NCBI GenBank assembly: GCA_963735955.1
Contig: CAVTND010000009.1
Span: 186,001-250,000, forward strand
Origin: CAVTND01 sp963735955
GTDB taxonomy: Bacteria > Pseudomonadota > Gammaproteobacteria > Burkholderiales > Burkholderiaceae_F
Reading direction: 5' to 3'
Length of the DNA stretch: 64,000 nt
Below, in pieces: positions 1 through 8,545 of the stretch (its first letter is position 1; each line of letters opens with the position of its first letter). The notes under the pieces are model-generated. The model did not search any database and was not told the origin of the DNA. It saw only the letters and a program-made list of their open reading frames with translations. The translations under genes were made by a program, and so were the position numbers.

Positions 1-67
1 GCCGTCCACGCCCGCGCAGGCGGGCGCGGAGCCGCGGCCCTCACCCTTCGGAACGGCCGCGCGGCGC

Positions 68-1069
68 TCATGCCGACTCCCAGTGCTGCTCAAGGACTTC
101 GGGTCCCCAGGCGGTCGATCGCCGTTCGAGGATCTTGTGAAAACCGAACTCTTCGTACAGGTGACGGGCCGCGTCAAGGCCGGCGAAGGTTCCCAGGTGG
201 ACACGCGCACTTCGCGCGCGGGCGAAGTGCATTGCTGCATCCATCATCCGTCGCCCGATGCCGCGACCGCGCAGCGCGTCGGCGACGATGAACCAGCGCA
301 ACTGCAGGCTGTGCTGATCTCCGGTGGCACCGGCGTCAAGCACCAGGGATCCAAGCACCTGGCCGCCATCGACCGCCAGCCAGACCGCATCGCGCTGTGC
401 ATCAAAGCGCGCCAGAAAGTTCGCAATGTCGGCGAGGCGTCCGGCCTCGAAGAACACGCCGAAGCCGTGGTCGCGCGCGTAGTAGTGCGATTGGAGGGCG
501 GCACTGGTGGCCAGTGCGCCGGGAAGAAGGCAGGGCACGATGCGCGGGCCGCAGTCGACCGGATTCAATGCCTGCTCGAATGGGTAGAGGAGCTCGAAGC
601 GCTCGAGGCACACCGGCGCGTCCTCGCTCATCGCGCGGCCAAGGGCCTCGCACTCGCGGCTGAAATAGCGCCAATGCCCGTCCTTCCAGTCCGGCAGCGT
701 GCGATCGCCTTCGCCCTCGTCCCAGGCAAATTGCGCATCGACATCGCGGAACGGCCGCCGATCGAGCCAGGTGGTGCGGATCACAGCGCGTGGCGTGCCG
801 TCGAACTCGGTGACGACGCTGTAGCCATCGGGAATCGGAGCCAGGTGCGGAACCGCGTCGTTGCTCCAGCCGAGACCCGCCGTCGCCCGCTTGGGTCCGT
901 GCAGCACCAGTTCGACAAGCTGGTGCGCAAGCGCAGTGGAGTCGCCGAAGAACCATGCCTGAAAGGGCGTCGCCGGATCGATGCTGCAGGCGACGCAGAA
1001 GTCGCGCCAGAAGCTCCGCACCGCGGGCGACCGTTCAACCGAGTTGTCGAGTGCCCGCAGCTCGCTCAC
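68..1069 (-). CDS. ASCH domain - GNAT acetyltransferase fusion protein
   Basis: The product is 333 aa and starts with GTG. The first ~160 residues look like an ASCH domain (a PUA-like fold linked to RNA or nucleotide chemistry), with the family pattern of a Trp/Phe-rich start followed by LVLHGPKRATAG. Residues ~195-333 look like a GNAT acetyltransferase, with the acetyl-CoA loop RGRGIGRR and a C-terminal block ending HLYEEFGFHK. The GTG start overlaps the stop of the upstream thioesterase (GTGA), so the two are probably translationally coupled. It is the last gene of the long Dha/ABC operon. The substrate of neither domain can be told from the sequence. The domain calls are from family resemblance; the role is unknown. 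Confidence 0.75.
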   Translation of the reverse strand: MSELRALDNSVERSPAVRSFWRDFCVACSIDPATPFQAWFFGDSTALAHQLVELVLHGPKRATAGLGWSNDAVPHLAPIPDGYSVVTEFDGTPRAVIRTTWLDRRPFRDVDAQFAWDEGEGDRTLPDWKDGHWRYFSRECEALGRAMSEDAPVCLERFELLYPFEQALNPVDCGPRIVPCLLPGALATSAALQSHYYARDHGFGVFFEAGRLADIANFLARFDAQRDAVWLAVDGGQVLGSLVLDAGATGDQHSLQLRWFIVADALRGRGIGRRMMDAAMHFARARSARVHLGTFAGLDAARHLYEEFGFHKILERRSTAWGPEVLEQHWESA

Positions 1070-1557
1070 GTCGCCAGGTCGTACATCATGCAGGTGGTGG
1101 TGCCGTGAGAGTAGAGCCGGCCCTCATGGTCAACCAGGCGGCCTTCGGCGGTGGCGACGCGTTTTCCGCTGCTGATCACCTTGCCCTCGGCCCGCACCGG
1201 TCCGGTCTGGTCGCTGAGCGCCCGTACACAGTTGACCTTGAACTCGAGAGTCGTGTAGGCCCGTCCGACTTCACACAGCGTCTGGACCGCACAGGCCATC
1301 GCCGAGTCGAGCAGGGTGCCGTGCCAGCCGCCATGCACGGTGGCGATCGGGTTGTAATGGGCAAATCCGGGCTGGCCAAGAAACACCGCGCGTCCGGATT
1401 CGACCTCGAGCAGATAGAAATCGAAGGTGCGCGCGATCGGCGGGTCCGGAATCTCGCCGTCGACGATCGCCTGCAGGAAGGCGAGACCACTGAACTCTCG
1501 CGCCCGGGCCGGATTGACCAGCCCGGGATTCACTGTGCGCGCACGCAGCTGCGCCAT
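1066..1557 (-). CDS. PaaI-type hotdog-fold acyl-CoA thioesterase
   Basis: The product is about 163 aa and probably hydrolyses acyl-CoA thioesters in the cytoplasm. The hotdog motif HGGWHGTLLDSAMACAV is visible mid-protein and the C-terminal half carries the usual strand pattern. The frame is open further upstream to 1686, but that would run into dhaK. The ATG at 1557 has an AGGAA ribosome site just upstream and gives the normal family length, so I chose it. It lies 88 bp behind dhaK and its stop overlaps the start of the ASCH-GNAT gene. Its link to dihydroxyacetone metabolism is unclear. Confidence 0.8.
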   Translation of the reverse strand: MAQLRARTVNPGLVNPARAREFSGLAFLQAIVDGEIPDPPIARTFDFYLLEVESGRAVFLGQPGFAHYNPIATVHGGWHGTLLDSAMACAVQTLCEVGRAYTTLEFKVNCVRALSDQTGPVRAEGKVISSGKRVATAEGRLVDHEGRLYSHGTTTCMMYDLAT

Positions 1558-1645
1558 TGTTTCCTGCCAGGGATGCACCCGGTTCTCCACGATCGGACCG
1601 TCGCAATCTTCGCATGCGCGCTGGGTCCTTCGAAGCTGCGCGGAG

Positions 1646-2632
1646 TTACATTCCCCAGCGCAGAGCCGCGGTGTGAACGGGCGCATCCCACAGGCGCATC
1701 AACTCGTCGTCCAGCAGCGATACCGTCGCCGAGCAGCCAGCCATATCCAGCGAGGTGACGAGGCTGCCGACCAGCGATCGTGCAATGACGAAGCCGCGCG
1801 CCTCGAGCGCCCTGCGCAGGCTGTCGTACATGAGGTAGAGCTCGATCGTCGGCGTGCCGCCAAATCCATTGACGAGGAGGAGGCAAGGGCCGTGGCGCGC
1901 GCCAAAGTCCTTGCCGATCGCCGCGACCATCTCCTCGGCGATCTGATTCGCCGGCGCGAGCGGTACGCGGCGGCGCCCGGGTTCGCCGTGGATGCCGACG
2001 CCGAACTCCATTTCCGTTTCGCCCAGCTGAAAGGTCGGCTTTCCGGCAGCCGGCACCGTGCAACTGGTTAACGCGACCCCGATCGAGCGGGTTGCCTCGT
2101 TCACGCGTTCGCCGAGCAGCCTGCAGGCCTCGAGATCGCGCCCCTGTTCGGCGCCGGCACCAACGATCCTCTCGACCACCAGGGTGCCGGCCACCCCGCG
2201 CCGGCCGGTCGACCAGGTGGACTTCTCGACCGCGACGTCGTCGTCGGTGATCACGCGCGCGACCGGCGACTCGGACAGTTCGGCGGCCATCTCGAAGTTC
2301 ATCACATCGCCCTCGTAGTTCTTGACGATGTACAGCACACCGCCGCCGGTCTCGACCGCTTGTGCGGCTGCGGCCATCTGATCGGGCGTGGGCGAGGTGA
2401 ACACCTGGCCCGGGCAGGCCGCATCGAGCATGCCGTGGCCGACGAATCCGGCGTGCAGCGGCTCATGGCCCGAGCCACCGCCGGAGATCAACGCGACCTT
2501 GCCCCGCTTCAGGTTCCGGCGTCGCACGAACTTGCTTTCCGCGCCGAGGTTCACGATGTCGCCATGGGCGGCCGCGAAGCCGGCCAGGCTTTCGCTGATG
2601 ACGGAATCGACGTCATTGATCAGCTTCTTCAT
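1646..2632 (-). CDS. dhaK: Dihydroxyacetone kinase subunit DhaK
   Basis: The product is 328 aa and binds dihydroxyacetone covalently for phosphoryl transfer from DhaL. The phosphate/substrate loop GGGSGHEP is at residues 51-58, and the histidine that forms the hemiaminal with the ketone is H215 in GIHGEPG. Length and motifs fit PTS-type DhaK rather than the ATP-dependent single-chain kinase, which carries a DhaL domain on the same chain. A strong AAGGAGG site sits before the ATG. It follows the small HTH-like gene by 21 bp on the same strand and belongs to the operon with dhaL, dhaM, HPr and enzyme I. Confidence 0.93.
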   Translation of the reverse strand: MKKLINDVDSVISESLAGFAAAHGDIVNLGAESKFVRRRNLKRGKVALISGGGSGHEPLHAGFVGHGMLDAACPGQVFTSPTPDQMAAAAQAVETGGGVLYIVKNYEGDVMNFEMAAELSESPVARVITDDDVAVEKSTWSTGRRGVAGTLVVERIVGAGAEQGRDLEACRLLGERVNEATRSIGVALTSCTVPAAGKPTFQLGETEMEFGVGIHGEPGRRRVPLAPANQIAEEMVAAIGKDFGARHGPCLLLVNGFGGTPTIELYLMYDSLRRALEARGFVIARSLVGSLVTSLDMAGCSATVSLLDDELMRLWDAPVHTAALRWGM

Positions 2633-2653
2633 GCAGCGCCTCCTTCGTATGCA

Positions 2654-3076
2654 TTAGCCGGTGTCGTTGTCCGCCTGCATCAGATGAGCAATGCGCAGGC
2701 CCATGTCCTGCAACATGCGATCAAGCTGCCCGTTGCGCTCGGGGTCATTGAGGTCGGGAATCCGCAGTTCGATCGTTCGCCACGTGGCCTGCGCCGAAGG
2801 GCGCGCCAACCGTCCCGGGTGCGCACGCTCGTACGCATTCAGGAACGCTTCGCGCTCACTGGCGGAAAAGTGGCAGACCGCGAAGATCGATTCAACGTAG
2901 CGCGCCGGAATTGGTGTCGAGTAGATCGGGTTCGACAGGTGCGTGATGAAGCTGCGGTTCTTGACCAGTACATCGGCCAGTCGACGGCGGATTCCGGCCG
3001 GGCGCTGGTCCAGCACCGTGCGCAGGATCTGTTTATAGGCAGCAACCGCGTTGCCGGGTTCGACGGGTACACCCAT
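2654..3076 (-). CDS. Small helix-turn-helix-like protein, possible regulator in the Dha operon
   Basis: The product is 140 aa. I do not recognise a named family. Residues ~27-75 resemble an XRE/lambda-repressor-like fold: RRRLADVLVKNRSFITHLSN could form helix-turn-helix, followed by a spacer with PIPARYVESIFAVC and then SASEREAFLNAYERAHP, a pattern common after XRE domains. The C-terminal ~45 residues are charged and could mediate dimerisation or binding of a PTS partner. It sits 12 bp after the enzyme I stop and 21 bp before dhaK. A phosphorylation-responsive regulator of the operon is a guess from that position. The gene itself looks real; its function is uncertain. Confidence 0.6.
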   Translation of the reverse strand: MGVPVEPGNAVAAYKQILRTVLDQRPAGIRRRLADVLVKNRSFITHLSNPIYSTPIPARYVESIFAVCHFSASEREAFLNAYERAHPGRLARPSAQATWRTIELRIPDLNDPERNGQLDRMLQDMGLRIAHLMQADNDTG

Positions 3077-3088
3077 GCGCCTACTCGG

Positions 3089-4694
3089 CTACTCGGATTC
3101 GACCGGCCGCCACTGGGCGATGGCGCGCTTGACCGCGCCCACCGATGCCGCGGGCATCGAAAGCGCGCGCAATCCGGCCGCGAGCAGCAGCGGAATGTGC
3201 TGCGGCTGTGCAGCGAGGTCACCGCACAGCGACAGCGACACACCCTTCGCGTGGGAGCGCTCGACGATGGTCCGCAACAAGCTGACAAATCCTGGATGCG
3301 TGGGATCAGTCAGCCCGCTGACCGCGCGATTGTCGCGTGCGGCGGCCATTGCATACTGCAACAGATCGTTCGAGCCGATCGAGGCGAATTCGATGTCGAA
3401 GGCATCGAGTGCAAGCGCGGCAGCGGGTACCTCGACCATGATGCCAAGCGGCGGCATCCCGAACGGCACGCCGCGGCGCATGAGTTCGGCGCGCGCCTCG
3501 AGCAACATGCGCCGAACTACGAGAAATTCGGCTGGTGCGGTGATCATCGGAATCAGCACGCGCAGCGAACCGCCGACTGCAGCGCGCAGCAAGGCGCGCA
3601 GCTGGGTCCTGAAGACCTCCGGTCTGGCGAGCGACAGGCGCACGCCACGTACGCCGAGGAACGGGTTGCTCTCGCCGTCGATGGTGACCCCTGCGATCGG
3701 TTTGTCGCCGCCGGCATCCAGCGTGCGGATCACGACTGGTCGTCCCTCGGCCCATTCGACGATCTTCCAGTAGGTCGCCAGTTGCGTTTCTTCGTCGGGC
3801 GGGCCGTGCTCGAACAGCAGTTCGGTGCGTACCAGCCCGACGCCGTCGCAGATGGCTGGGTCGATCGACTGCGAGCTCGGCGATCGTCGAAATGTTGAGC
3901 AGCACCTGCACCTTTTCGCCGTTTGCGGTCACGGCCTGGTGCGAGGCCATGCGTGCGTCGAGTTCGCGCTCGCTCGCAAGCTGCATCCGGCGACGTTCGT
4001 ATTCTTTCAGCTGCGCGCTGTCCGGCGCCAGGTGAAGCGTGCCGTCGCTGCCGTCGAGTATCGCGGTGGCACCGCTTGGCACGGTCACTGGTCCGACACC
4101 AACCACCATCGGCACACTGTGGGCGCGCGCGAGCAAGGCCACGTGCGCGGTCGGTGAGCCGCCGCGCAAGGCGATCGCCTGCCCCGCGCGCCATGGCGTG
4201 GCAAGAAAGCGCGATGGCGCCAGATCGTCGGCCAGCACGATCACGTCATCGGGCAGTTCGAGTTGGCCCAGGCTGCGGCCGGCGAGAATCGCCTCCACGC
4301 GCGCCTTCATGTCGCGCAGGTCGGCGGCGCGATGGCGAAAGTAGTCGTCTTCCGAAGTGGCGAAGTCTCTGATCTGCACATCAATCGCGGTGGCCCACGC
4401 CTGCGCGGCGTGGGTGCGACTGGCCAGTTGATCCTTGATCGGTTCGATCAATTCCGGGTCGCTCAGGAATTCGATCTGGAACTCGAGAATCGTGCGAGCG
4501 TTCGCCTCAGTGGTGCGCGCGACCAGTTCCTCGAGCTGTTCGATCGCCTGCGCCATCGCCGCGCTCAGGGACATTCGCGGCGAGTCAGTGGCATCTCCGG
4601 CTGCGCTGCGGTCATCGAGCTCGATAACCTTGCCGAGCACGATGCCGGGCGCGGCGGGCTGACCTTCCAGCCTGCGTGGGTCCACTGCGCTCAT
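3089..4694 (-). CDS. PTS enzyme I (PEP-protein phosphotransferase), interrupted by a frameshift
   Basis: This enzyme would take phosphate from PEP and pass it to HPr, then DhaM. The N-terminal part (from ATG 4694) carries the active-site histidine in GGSPTAHVALLAR, about residue 184. The frame then breaks near 3868, just after NISTIAELA, and resumes as IDPAICDGVGLVRTELLF. The C-terminal part has the PEP-site signatures VIRTLDAGGDKP, SIGSNDLLQY and the cysteine in LCGDLAAQP. Joined, the protein is ~535 aa, close to normal enzyme I length. A single-base change would restore it. Start 4694 is preferred over 4778, which would overlap the HPr gene. It is a stand-alone enzyme I serving the Dha system, unlike the E. 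coli DhaM fusion. Confidence 0.85.
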
Positions 4695-4764
4695 GGGTGC
4701 ACCCTGCGGCCGGTCTGTCGCCTGCCGAAGTCCAGCGGCCCTGGCTGATGGCGGCCCGGCGCGC

Positions 4765-5043
4765 TCACTCTGGCCCACCGACGAAATCGTTGTTGACCAG
4801 CGCGACGATGGCGGCGAGCGCCGCGTCGGCGTCTTCGCCTTCCGCGCGGAAGTGGAGCTGGGTGTTCGATGGAGTCTTGAGCCGCATCAGCTTGACCACA
4901 CTCTTGGCATCGGTCCAGGGCCCGTCTGCGCTGGCCGCGACGTGGATGCTGCTGGCGAAGGTCTTCGCCAGCTTGGTCAGCGTGACGACCGGGCGCGCGT
5001 GCAGCCCGGCGGCATGGAAGAGCTTGACCTGCGCATCGACCAT
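4765..5043 (-). CDS. HPr-family phosphocarrier protein of the Dha system
   Basis: The product is 92 aa, typical for HPr. The phosphorylatable histidine is H15 in the motif AAGLHARPV. The regulatory-serine region is present in altered form as KSVVKLMRLK. It would carry phosphate from the neighbouring enzyme I to DhaM. The gene starts 6 bp after the dhaM stop and sits directly before the enzyme I gene, so all three PTS parts that E. coli fuses into DhaM are separate genes here. Confidence 0.92.
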   Translation of the reverse strand: MVDAQVKLFHAAGLHARPVVTLTKLAKTFASSIHVAASADGPWTDAKSVVKLMRLKTPSNTQLHFRAEGEDADAALAAIVALVNNDFVGGPE

Positions 5044-5049
5044 GTCGCG

Positions 5050-5442
5050 TCAGTCCGGTTGATTGAGTTCTTCGGCAGTGCGCTTGACGGTCGCGAGGTC
5101 CGAACCGCCCCATGCCTCGGTCGCCGCCATGACCGCGCCTTCGACCACCGGCGCATCGCAGATCACGACGCGCCGCTGCCGATCTTCCGGCAGCATTTCG
5201 ATCGCCATCTCGCTGTTCGTTTCGGCACCGCCGAGGTCGACCAGAATGGCCACGCCCGCATCGGACCACGCGCTGTCGATGGCTGCGAGGATGCCTTCGA
5301 CCGAGGTGCCGAGCCCGCCATCCGGATTGCCTCCGGTCCATGCCAGAGGAATACCGTGACCAACCATCTGCCGCACCATGTCAGCGGCCCCTTTGGCCAC
5401 ATCCGGTGAGTGCGACACGATGACAATGCCGACGTTGCTCAT
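5050..5442 (-). CDS. dhaM: Dihydroxyacetone kinase phosphotransfer subunit DhaM (EIIA-Man type)
   Basis: The product is 130 aa and covers only the EIIA domain of DhaM. The active-site histidine is H11 in GIVIVSHSPD. DLGGAETNSEMA is the conserved loop of mannose-type EIIA proteins in Dha systems. It would rephosphorylate the ADP held by DhaL, using phosphate from HPr. It lies between dhaL and the HPr gene, on the same strand with very short gaps. Confidence 0.9.
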   Translation of the reverse strand: MSNVGIVIVSHSPDVAKGAADMVRQMVGHGIPLAWTGGNPDGGLGTSVEGILAAIDSAWSDAGVAILVDLGGAETNSEMAIEMLPEDRQRRVVICDAPVVEGAVMAATEAWGGSDLATVKRTAEELNQPD

Positions 5443-5488
5443 GCCTTCGTCCGTTTCAATTCGTTGCTTGCTTCACACCTGGCCCGCC

Positions 5489-6092
5489 TCATTCGCTTTT
5501 CTCCAGCGCTTCGCACACGGCTTCGATCATCAACTGGCTCGAGCGCGCGCCGGGGTCCATGTGGCCGATCGATCGTTCCTTGAGAAACGAGGCCCGTCCG
5601 CGGATCGCTTCCATCGGAATGGTCGCCTGCGCTGCGCGCTTCGCCACGGCGCGCAGTGCGCTGCAGACTCGTGCCGGTCGTCGTCAGGTTGACGACGGGA
5701 AACAGGACGTCGAGCATCGTCTTCTGTCCCGCCTGCGACTTGCCACGCGCGGCAACCGCTTGCACCGCACTCTCGAAGCAGGCGTGCAGACTCGCCACGT
5801 CCGTCGTGGCCGGCCAGCTCTTGCCGAGTTGCAGGAACAGCGTGCCGTACAGTGGGCCAGAAGCACCGCCGACCTTCATGACCAGCGCCTTGCCGACCGC
5901 GGCCAGGACTGCCGAGTCCTCAGCGTTTTCAATCTGGTCGAGCTCGGTCAGCACGGCCTCGAAGCCGCGCTTCATGTTCAACCCATGATCGCCGTCGCCG
6001 ATGGCCTGATCCAGCGCGGTCAGCTCGTCGCTGTGCGCGATCACGCAATTCGCAGCGGCACGGATCAAGGTGGGCAGAGGCACGGGCTTCAT
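5489..6092 (-). CDS. dhaL: Dihydroxyacetone kinase subunit DhaL, interrupted by a frameshift
   Basis: This is the ADP-binding subunit that transfers phosphate to DhaK-bound dihydroxyacetone. The Mg/ADP site GDGDHG (residues 32-37) and VGGASGPLYGTLF are intact in the first ~135 residues. The frame breaks near 5670, after FPVVNLTT. The other frame supplies the family's C-terminal half, including ALRAVAKRAAQATIPM, GRASFLKERSIGHMDPGA and a stop at 5489. Joined, the product is ~200 aa, the normal DhaL length. Without repair the first frame runs on to 5439 with unrelated sequence. It starts 10 bp after the second ABC ATPase gene. Confidence 0.87.
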
Positions 6093-6102
6093 GGCTGCTT
6101 CA

Positions 6103-7119
6103 TCAATGCTCGATGCGCTGGCCGGCAGCGTCGAAGAAGAGCGGAGTCACGAAGTCGACGTCGACCGCGTCGCCGACCTTGAGCGGCGTCGCAGGATCGG
6201 TCAGCGTGACGAAGTCGTGCTCGCCGAGGCGCAGGTGCAGGTGATTCGCATCGCCGAGGTGTTCGATCCAGCGCACCTGTCCGAGCGCCGAGCCATTGAG
6301 CGCCTTGCTGACGCGCACGTGCTCGGTGCGGGCGCCGACCGTGGCCGTCGCCGACGGTGCGTTCAGCCGCGGCAGCAGCGCGCGCGGGACCAGGTTGATG
6401 CCGGGACTGCCGAGGCGTGTCGCGACGTAGATGTTGGCCGGCTGCTCGTAGATTTCGCGTGGCGATCCAACCTGGATCAGGCGACCCTGTTCGAGCACGC
6501 CGATGCGTGTGGCAAGGGTCATCGCCTCGGTCTGGTCGTGGGTCACGTACAACACGGTGGCGCCGAGTTCGCGCTGGATTCGCTTGAGCTCGATGCGCAG
6601 CTCGGCGCGCAGACGGGCGTCAAGCGATGACAGCGGCTCATCCATCAGCGTGATGCGGGGCTCGCGCACGAGTGCGCGGCCGATCGCGACGCGCTGCATC
6701 TGGCCGCCGGAAAGCTGGGTTGCACGGCTCGCAAGCTTGTCCTCGATATGCAGTACACGCGCGACTTCGCGCACCTTGGCGTCGATCCGGTCGGCCGGCC
6801 AGCGGCGGGCCGGCGAGCGCAGAGGGAAAGCCAGGTTGTCGAACACGCTCAGGTGCGGGTAAAGCGAGTACTGCTGGAACACGAAGGTCACATCGCGCGC
6901 CGCGGTCGGCTCCTGGGTCACGTCGGCACCGTCGATGAAGATCGTTCCTGAATCGGCGCGCTCGAGACCGGCCAGCAGGCGCAGCGTCGTTGTCTTGCCG
7001 GCGCCGGTCGGGCCCAGCAGCACGATGAACTCACCATCGTCGGCCATGAGCGACAAGTCGCTCAGCGCCTGGGTCTGACCGAAGCGCTTGCTGATGTTGT
7101 CGAAACGGAAGCTAGCCAT
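6103..7119 (-). CDS. ABC transporter ATP-binding protein, glycerol/sugar type (GlpT-like)
   Basis: The product is about 338 aa from the ATG at 7119, which has a strong GGAGG site. Walker A is GPTGAGKTT, the Q-loop is FQQYSLYPH, the signature is LSGGQMQR, Walker B is ITLMDEPLSSLD, and a C-terminal MalK/UgpC-type regulatory TOBE region follows. It pairs with the adjacent ATPase gene (8-bp overlap) as two different ATPase subunits. This matches the glycerol importer described in Rhizobium (two ATPases, two permeases, a small DUF2160 protein and a binding protein). It is followed after 10 bp by dhaL, linking transport to phosphorylation. Confidence 0.88.
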   Translation of the reverse strand: MASFRFDNISKRFGQTQALSDLSLMADDGEFIVLLGPTGAGKTTTLRLLAGLERADSGTIFIDGADVTQEPTAARDVTFVFQQYSLYPHLSVFDNLAFPLRSPARRWPADRIDAKVREVARVLHIEDKLASRATQLSGGQMQRVAIGRALVREPRITLMDEPLSSLDARLRAELRIELKRIQRELGATVLYVTHDQTEAMTLATRIGVLEQGRLIQVGSPREIYEQPANIYVATRLGSPGINLVPRALLPRLNAPSATATVGARTEHVRVSKALNGSALGQVRWIEHLGDANHLHLRLGEHDFVTLTDPATPLKVGDAVDVDFVTPLFFDAAGQRIEH

Positions 7120-8224
7120 GAGCAGCCTCCGGTTCGTGCAGCCGGGTGCGCAGCGCGCTGCCGTCGCCGCGCGCAAACACGCTCAGACGCGTGCTGGCGA
7201 GCTGCAATCCCACCTGATCGCCGACGCTGGCTGGTACATCCGAAGGTACGCGCGCCTTGATCGACGTGCCGTCGCGCAGCTTCAAGGTCACGATCTGCGT
7301 GGTGCCGAGATACTCGGTGCCGAACACTGCCGCGCGCAGCGGTGCGTCGGTCGCGAGCGAGATGTGCTCGGGCCGCGCGCCGATCACGAACTCGCTGCCC
7401 GTCGCGTCCTGTGCGAGGGGCGGCGTCTCGATCTCGGTCCCGTCGACGCGCAGCCGATGCGTGCCGCGCGCCAGGCCGCCCTCGACTGTCGCGCACGGCA
7501 GGAAGTTCATCGATGGCGAGCCGATGAAATCCGCTACAAACATGGTCGCGGGGCGGTCGTAGATCTCCTGCGGGCTGGCGAGCTGCTCGATGCGACCCTC
7601 GTTCATGACCGCGATCTGATCAGCCATCGACATCGCCTCGAGCTGATCGTGAGTGACGTACACGGTCGTCGCTGAAAGGCGGTCGTGCAGCGTACGCAAT
7701 TCACCGCACATCAGGCGCCGGAACTCGGCATCCAGTGCGCCCAACGGCTCGTCCATCAGGAAAGCCTTTGGCTCGCGCACGATGGCCCGCCCGAGCGCAA
7801 CGCGTTGGCGATCGCCGCTGGCCAGCCCCGAGACCGGCTTGTCGATCAGATGAGTGATGCGCAGGATGCGTGCGGCTTCTTCGACGCGCTTGTTGATCTC
7901 GCCGCGCGACACGCCCTGCGACTTGAGCGGAAAGGCGATGTTGGCGCGCACGTTCATGTGCGGGTAGAGCGCGAACAGCTGGAATACGAAGGCGATGTCG
8001 CGCAGCGCCGCACGCTGCATCGTGACGTCGACGCCGTCGAGCAGGATGCGCCCTCGCGTCGGCAGTTCAAGGCCGGCAATCATGCGCATCGTCGTTGTCT
8101 TGCCGCAACCGGACGGTCCCAGCAGGCAGAAGAAGTCGCCGTTGCGCACCGTGAAGTGCGAGTCGCGCACGGCCACGAAGTCGCCAAACGACTTGTGCAG
8201 GTTCTCGACGCGAATCTCGGCCAT
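7112..8224 (-). CDS. ABC transporter ATP-binding protein with altered signature motif (GlpS-like)
   Basis: The product is about 370 aa from the ATG at 8224. Walker A is GPSGCGKTT, the Q-loop is VFQLFALYPH, Walker B is AFLMDEPLGALD and the H-loop is VTHDQ. The ABC signature reads LASGDRQR instead of LSGGQ-QR, so one of the two composite ATP sites may be degenerate. A C-terminal TOBE-like region is present. It overlaps the second ATPase gene by 8 bp and lies ~100 bp downstream of the DUF2160 gene. The ATG is preferred over an upstream start because the frame before it is low-complexity and there is a GGAA site. Confidence 0.88.
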   Translation of the reverse strand: MAEIRVENLHKSFGDFVAVRDSHFTVRNGDFFCLLGPSGCGKTTTMRMIAGLELPTRGRILLDGVDVTMQRAALRDIAFVFQLFALYPHMNVRANIAFPLKSQGVSRGEINKRVEEAARILRITHLIDKPVSGLASGDRQRVALGRAIVREPKAFLMDEPLGALDAEFRRLMCGELRTLHDRLSATTVYVTHDQLEAMSMADQIAVMNEGRIEQLASPQEIYDRPATMFVADFIGSPSMNFLPCATVEGGLARGTHRLRVDGTEIETPPLAQDATGSEFVIGARPEHISLATDAPLRAAVFGTEYLGTTQIVTLKLRDGTSIKARVPSDVPASVGDQVGLQLASTRLSVFARGDGSALRTRLHEPEAAHG

Positions 8225-8323
8225 GTCAGGTTCCGTCGGTCGCGTCAGGCCGCGCGCCGGCCGCCCCAAGCAAGGCCTGCGCCCCCTCGGGGGGCAGGAG
8301 CGCAGCGACGTGGGGGTGGTCCA

Positions 8324-8545
8324 TTAGTCTGGAAACTTCGAGACGACCATGAACATGGCCGTGCCGAACAGCGTGACGATGAACGAATGCGTGTAGAGCT
8401 CGAGCACGAAGGGCTGCAGCAGCATCAGCACCCCGAGACCGATCAGCAGGCAGGCGACGATCTCCATCGGCCCGCGCCGAAGCCAGCGTGGCCACCGCGA
8501 ACGAAGCGGACCCGTACTCGAACGCACTTGCGGAAGCATGCTCAT
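8324..8545 (-). CDS. Small membrane protein, DUF2160 type (GlpU-like ABC accessory)
   Basis: The product is 73 aa. Two hydrophobic stretches are visible (EIVACLLIGLGVLMLL and SFIVTLFGTAMFMVV), preceded by a basic N-terminus. The position between the permease and ATPase genes and the size match DUF2160 proteins of glycerol-type ABC importers. Its ATG overlaps the permease stop (ATGA), so it is translationally coupled. The frame is open further upstream, but that part only shadows the permease gene. Confidence 0.78.
   Translation of the reverse strand: MSMLPQVRSSTGPLRSRWPRWLRRGPMEIVACLLIGLGVLMLLQPFVLELYTHSFIVTLFGTAMFMVVSKFPD

Noticed and set aside
9..26. GC hairpin (7-bp stem, 4-base loop) after the last gene of the Dha operon, as a terminator
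   Set aside because: No T-run follows on the minus strand, so it cannot be supported as an intrinsic terminator.
83..1108. Plus-strand open frame (341 aa) opposite the ASCH-GNAT gene
   Set aside because: It mirrors the minus-strand gene in an opposite frame and shows no domain.
2360..3898. Long plus-strand open frame (512 aa) opposite dhaK and the enzyme I gene
   Set aside because: It is antisense to genes with clear catalytic motifs, is Arg/His-rich, has no family features, and GC-rich codon use opens such frames by chance.
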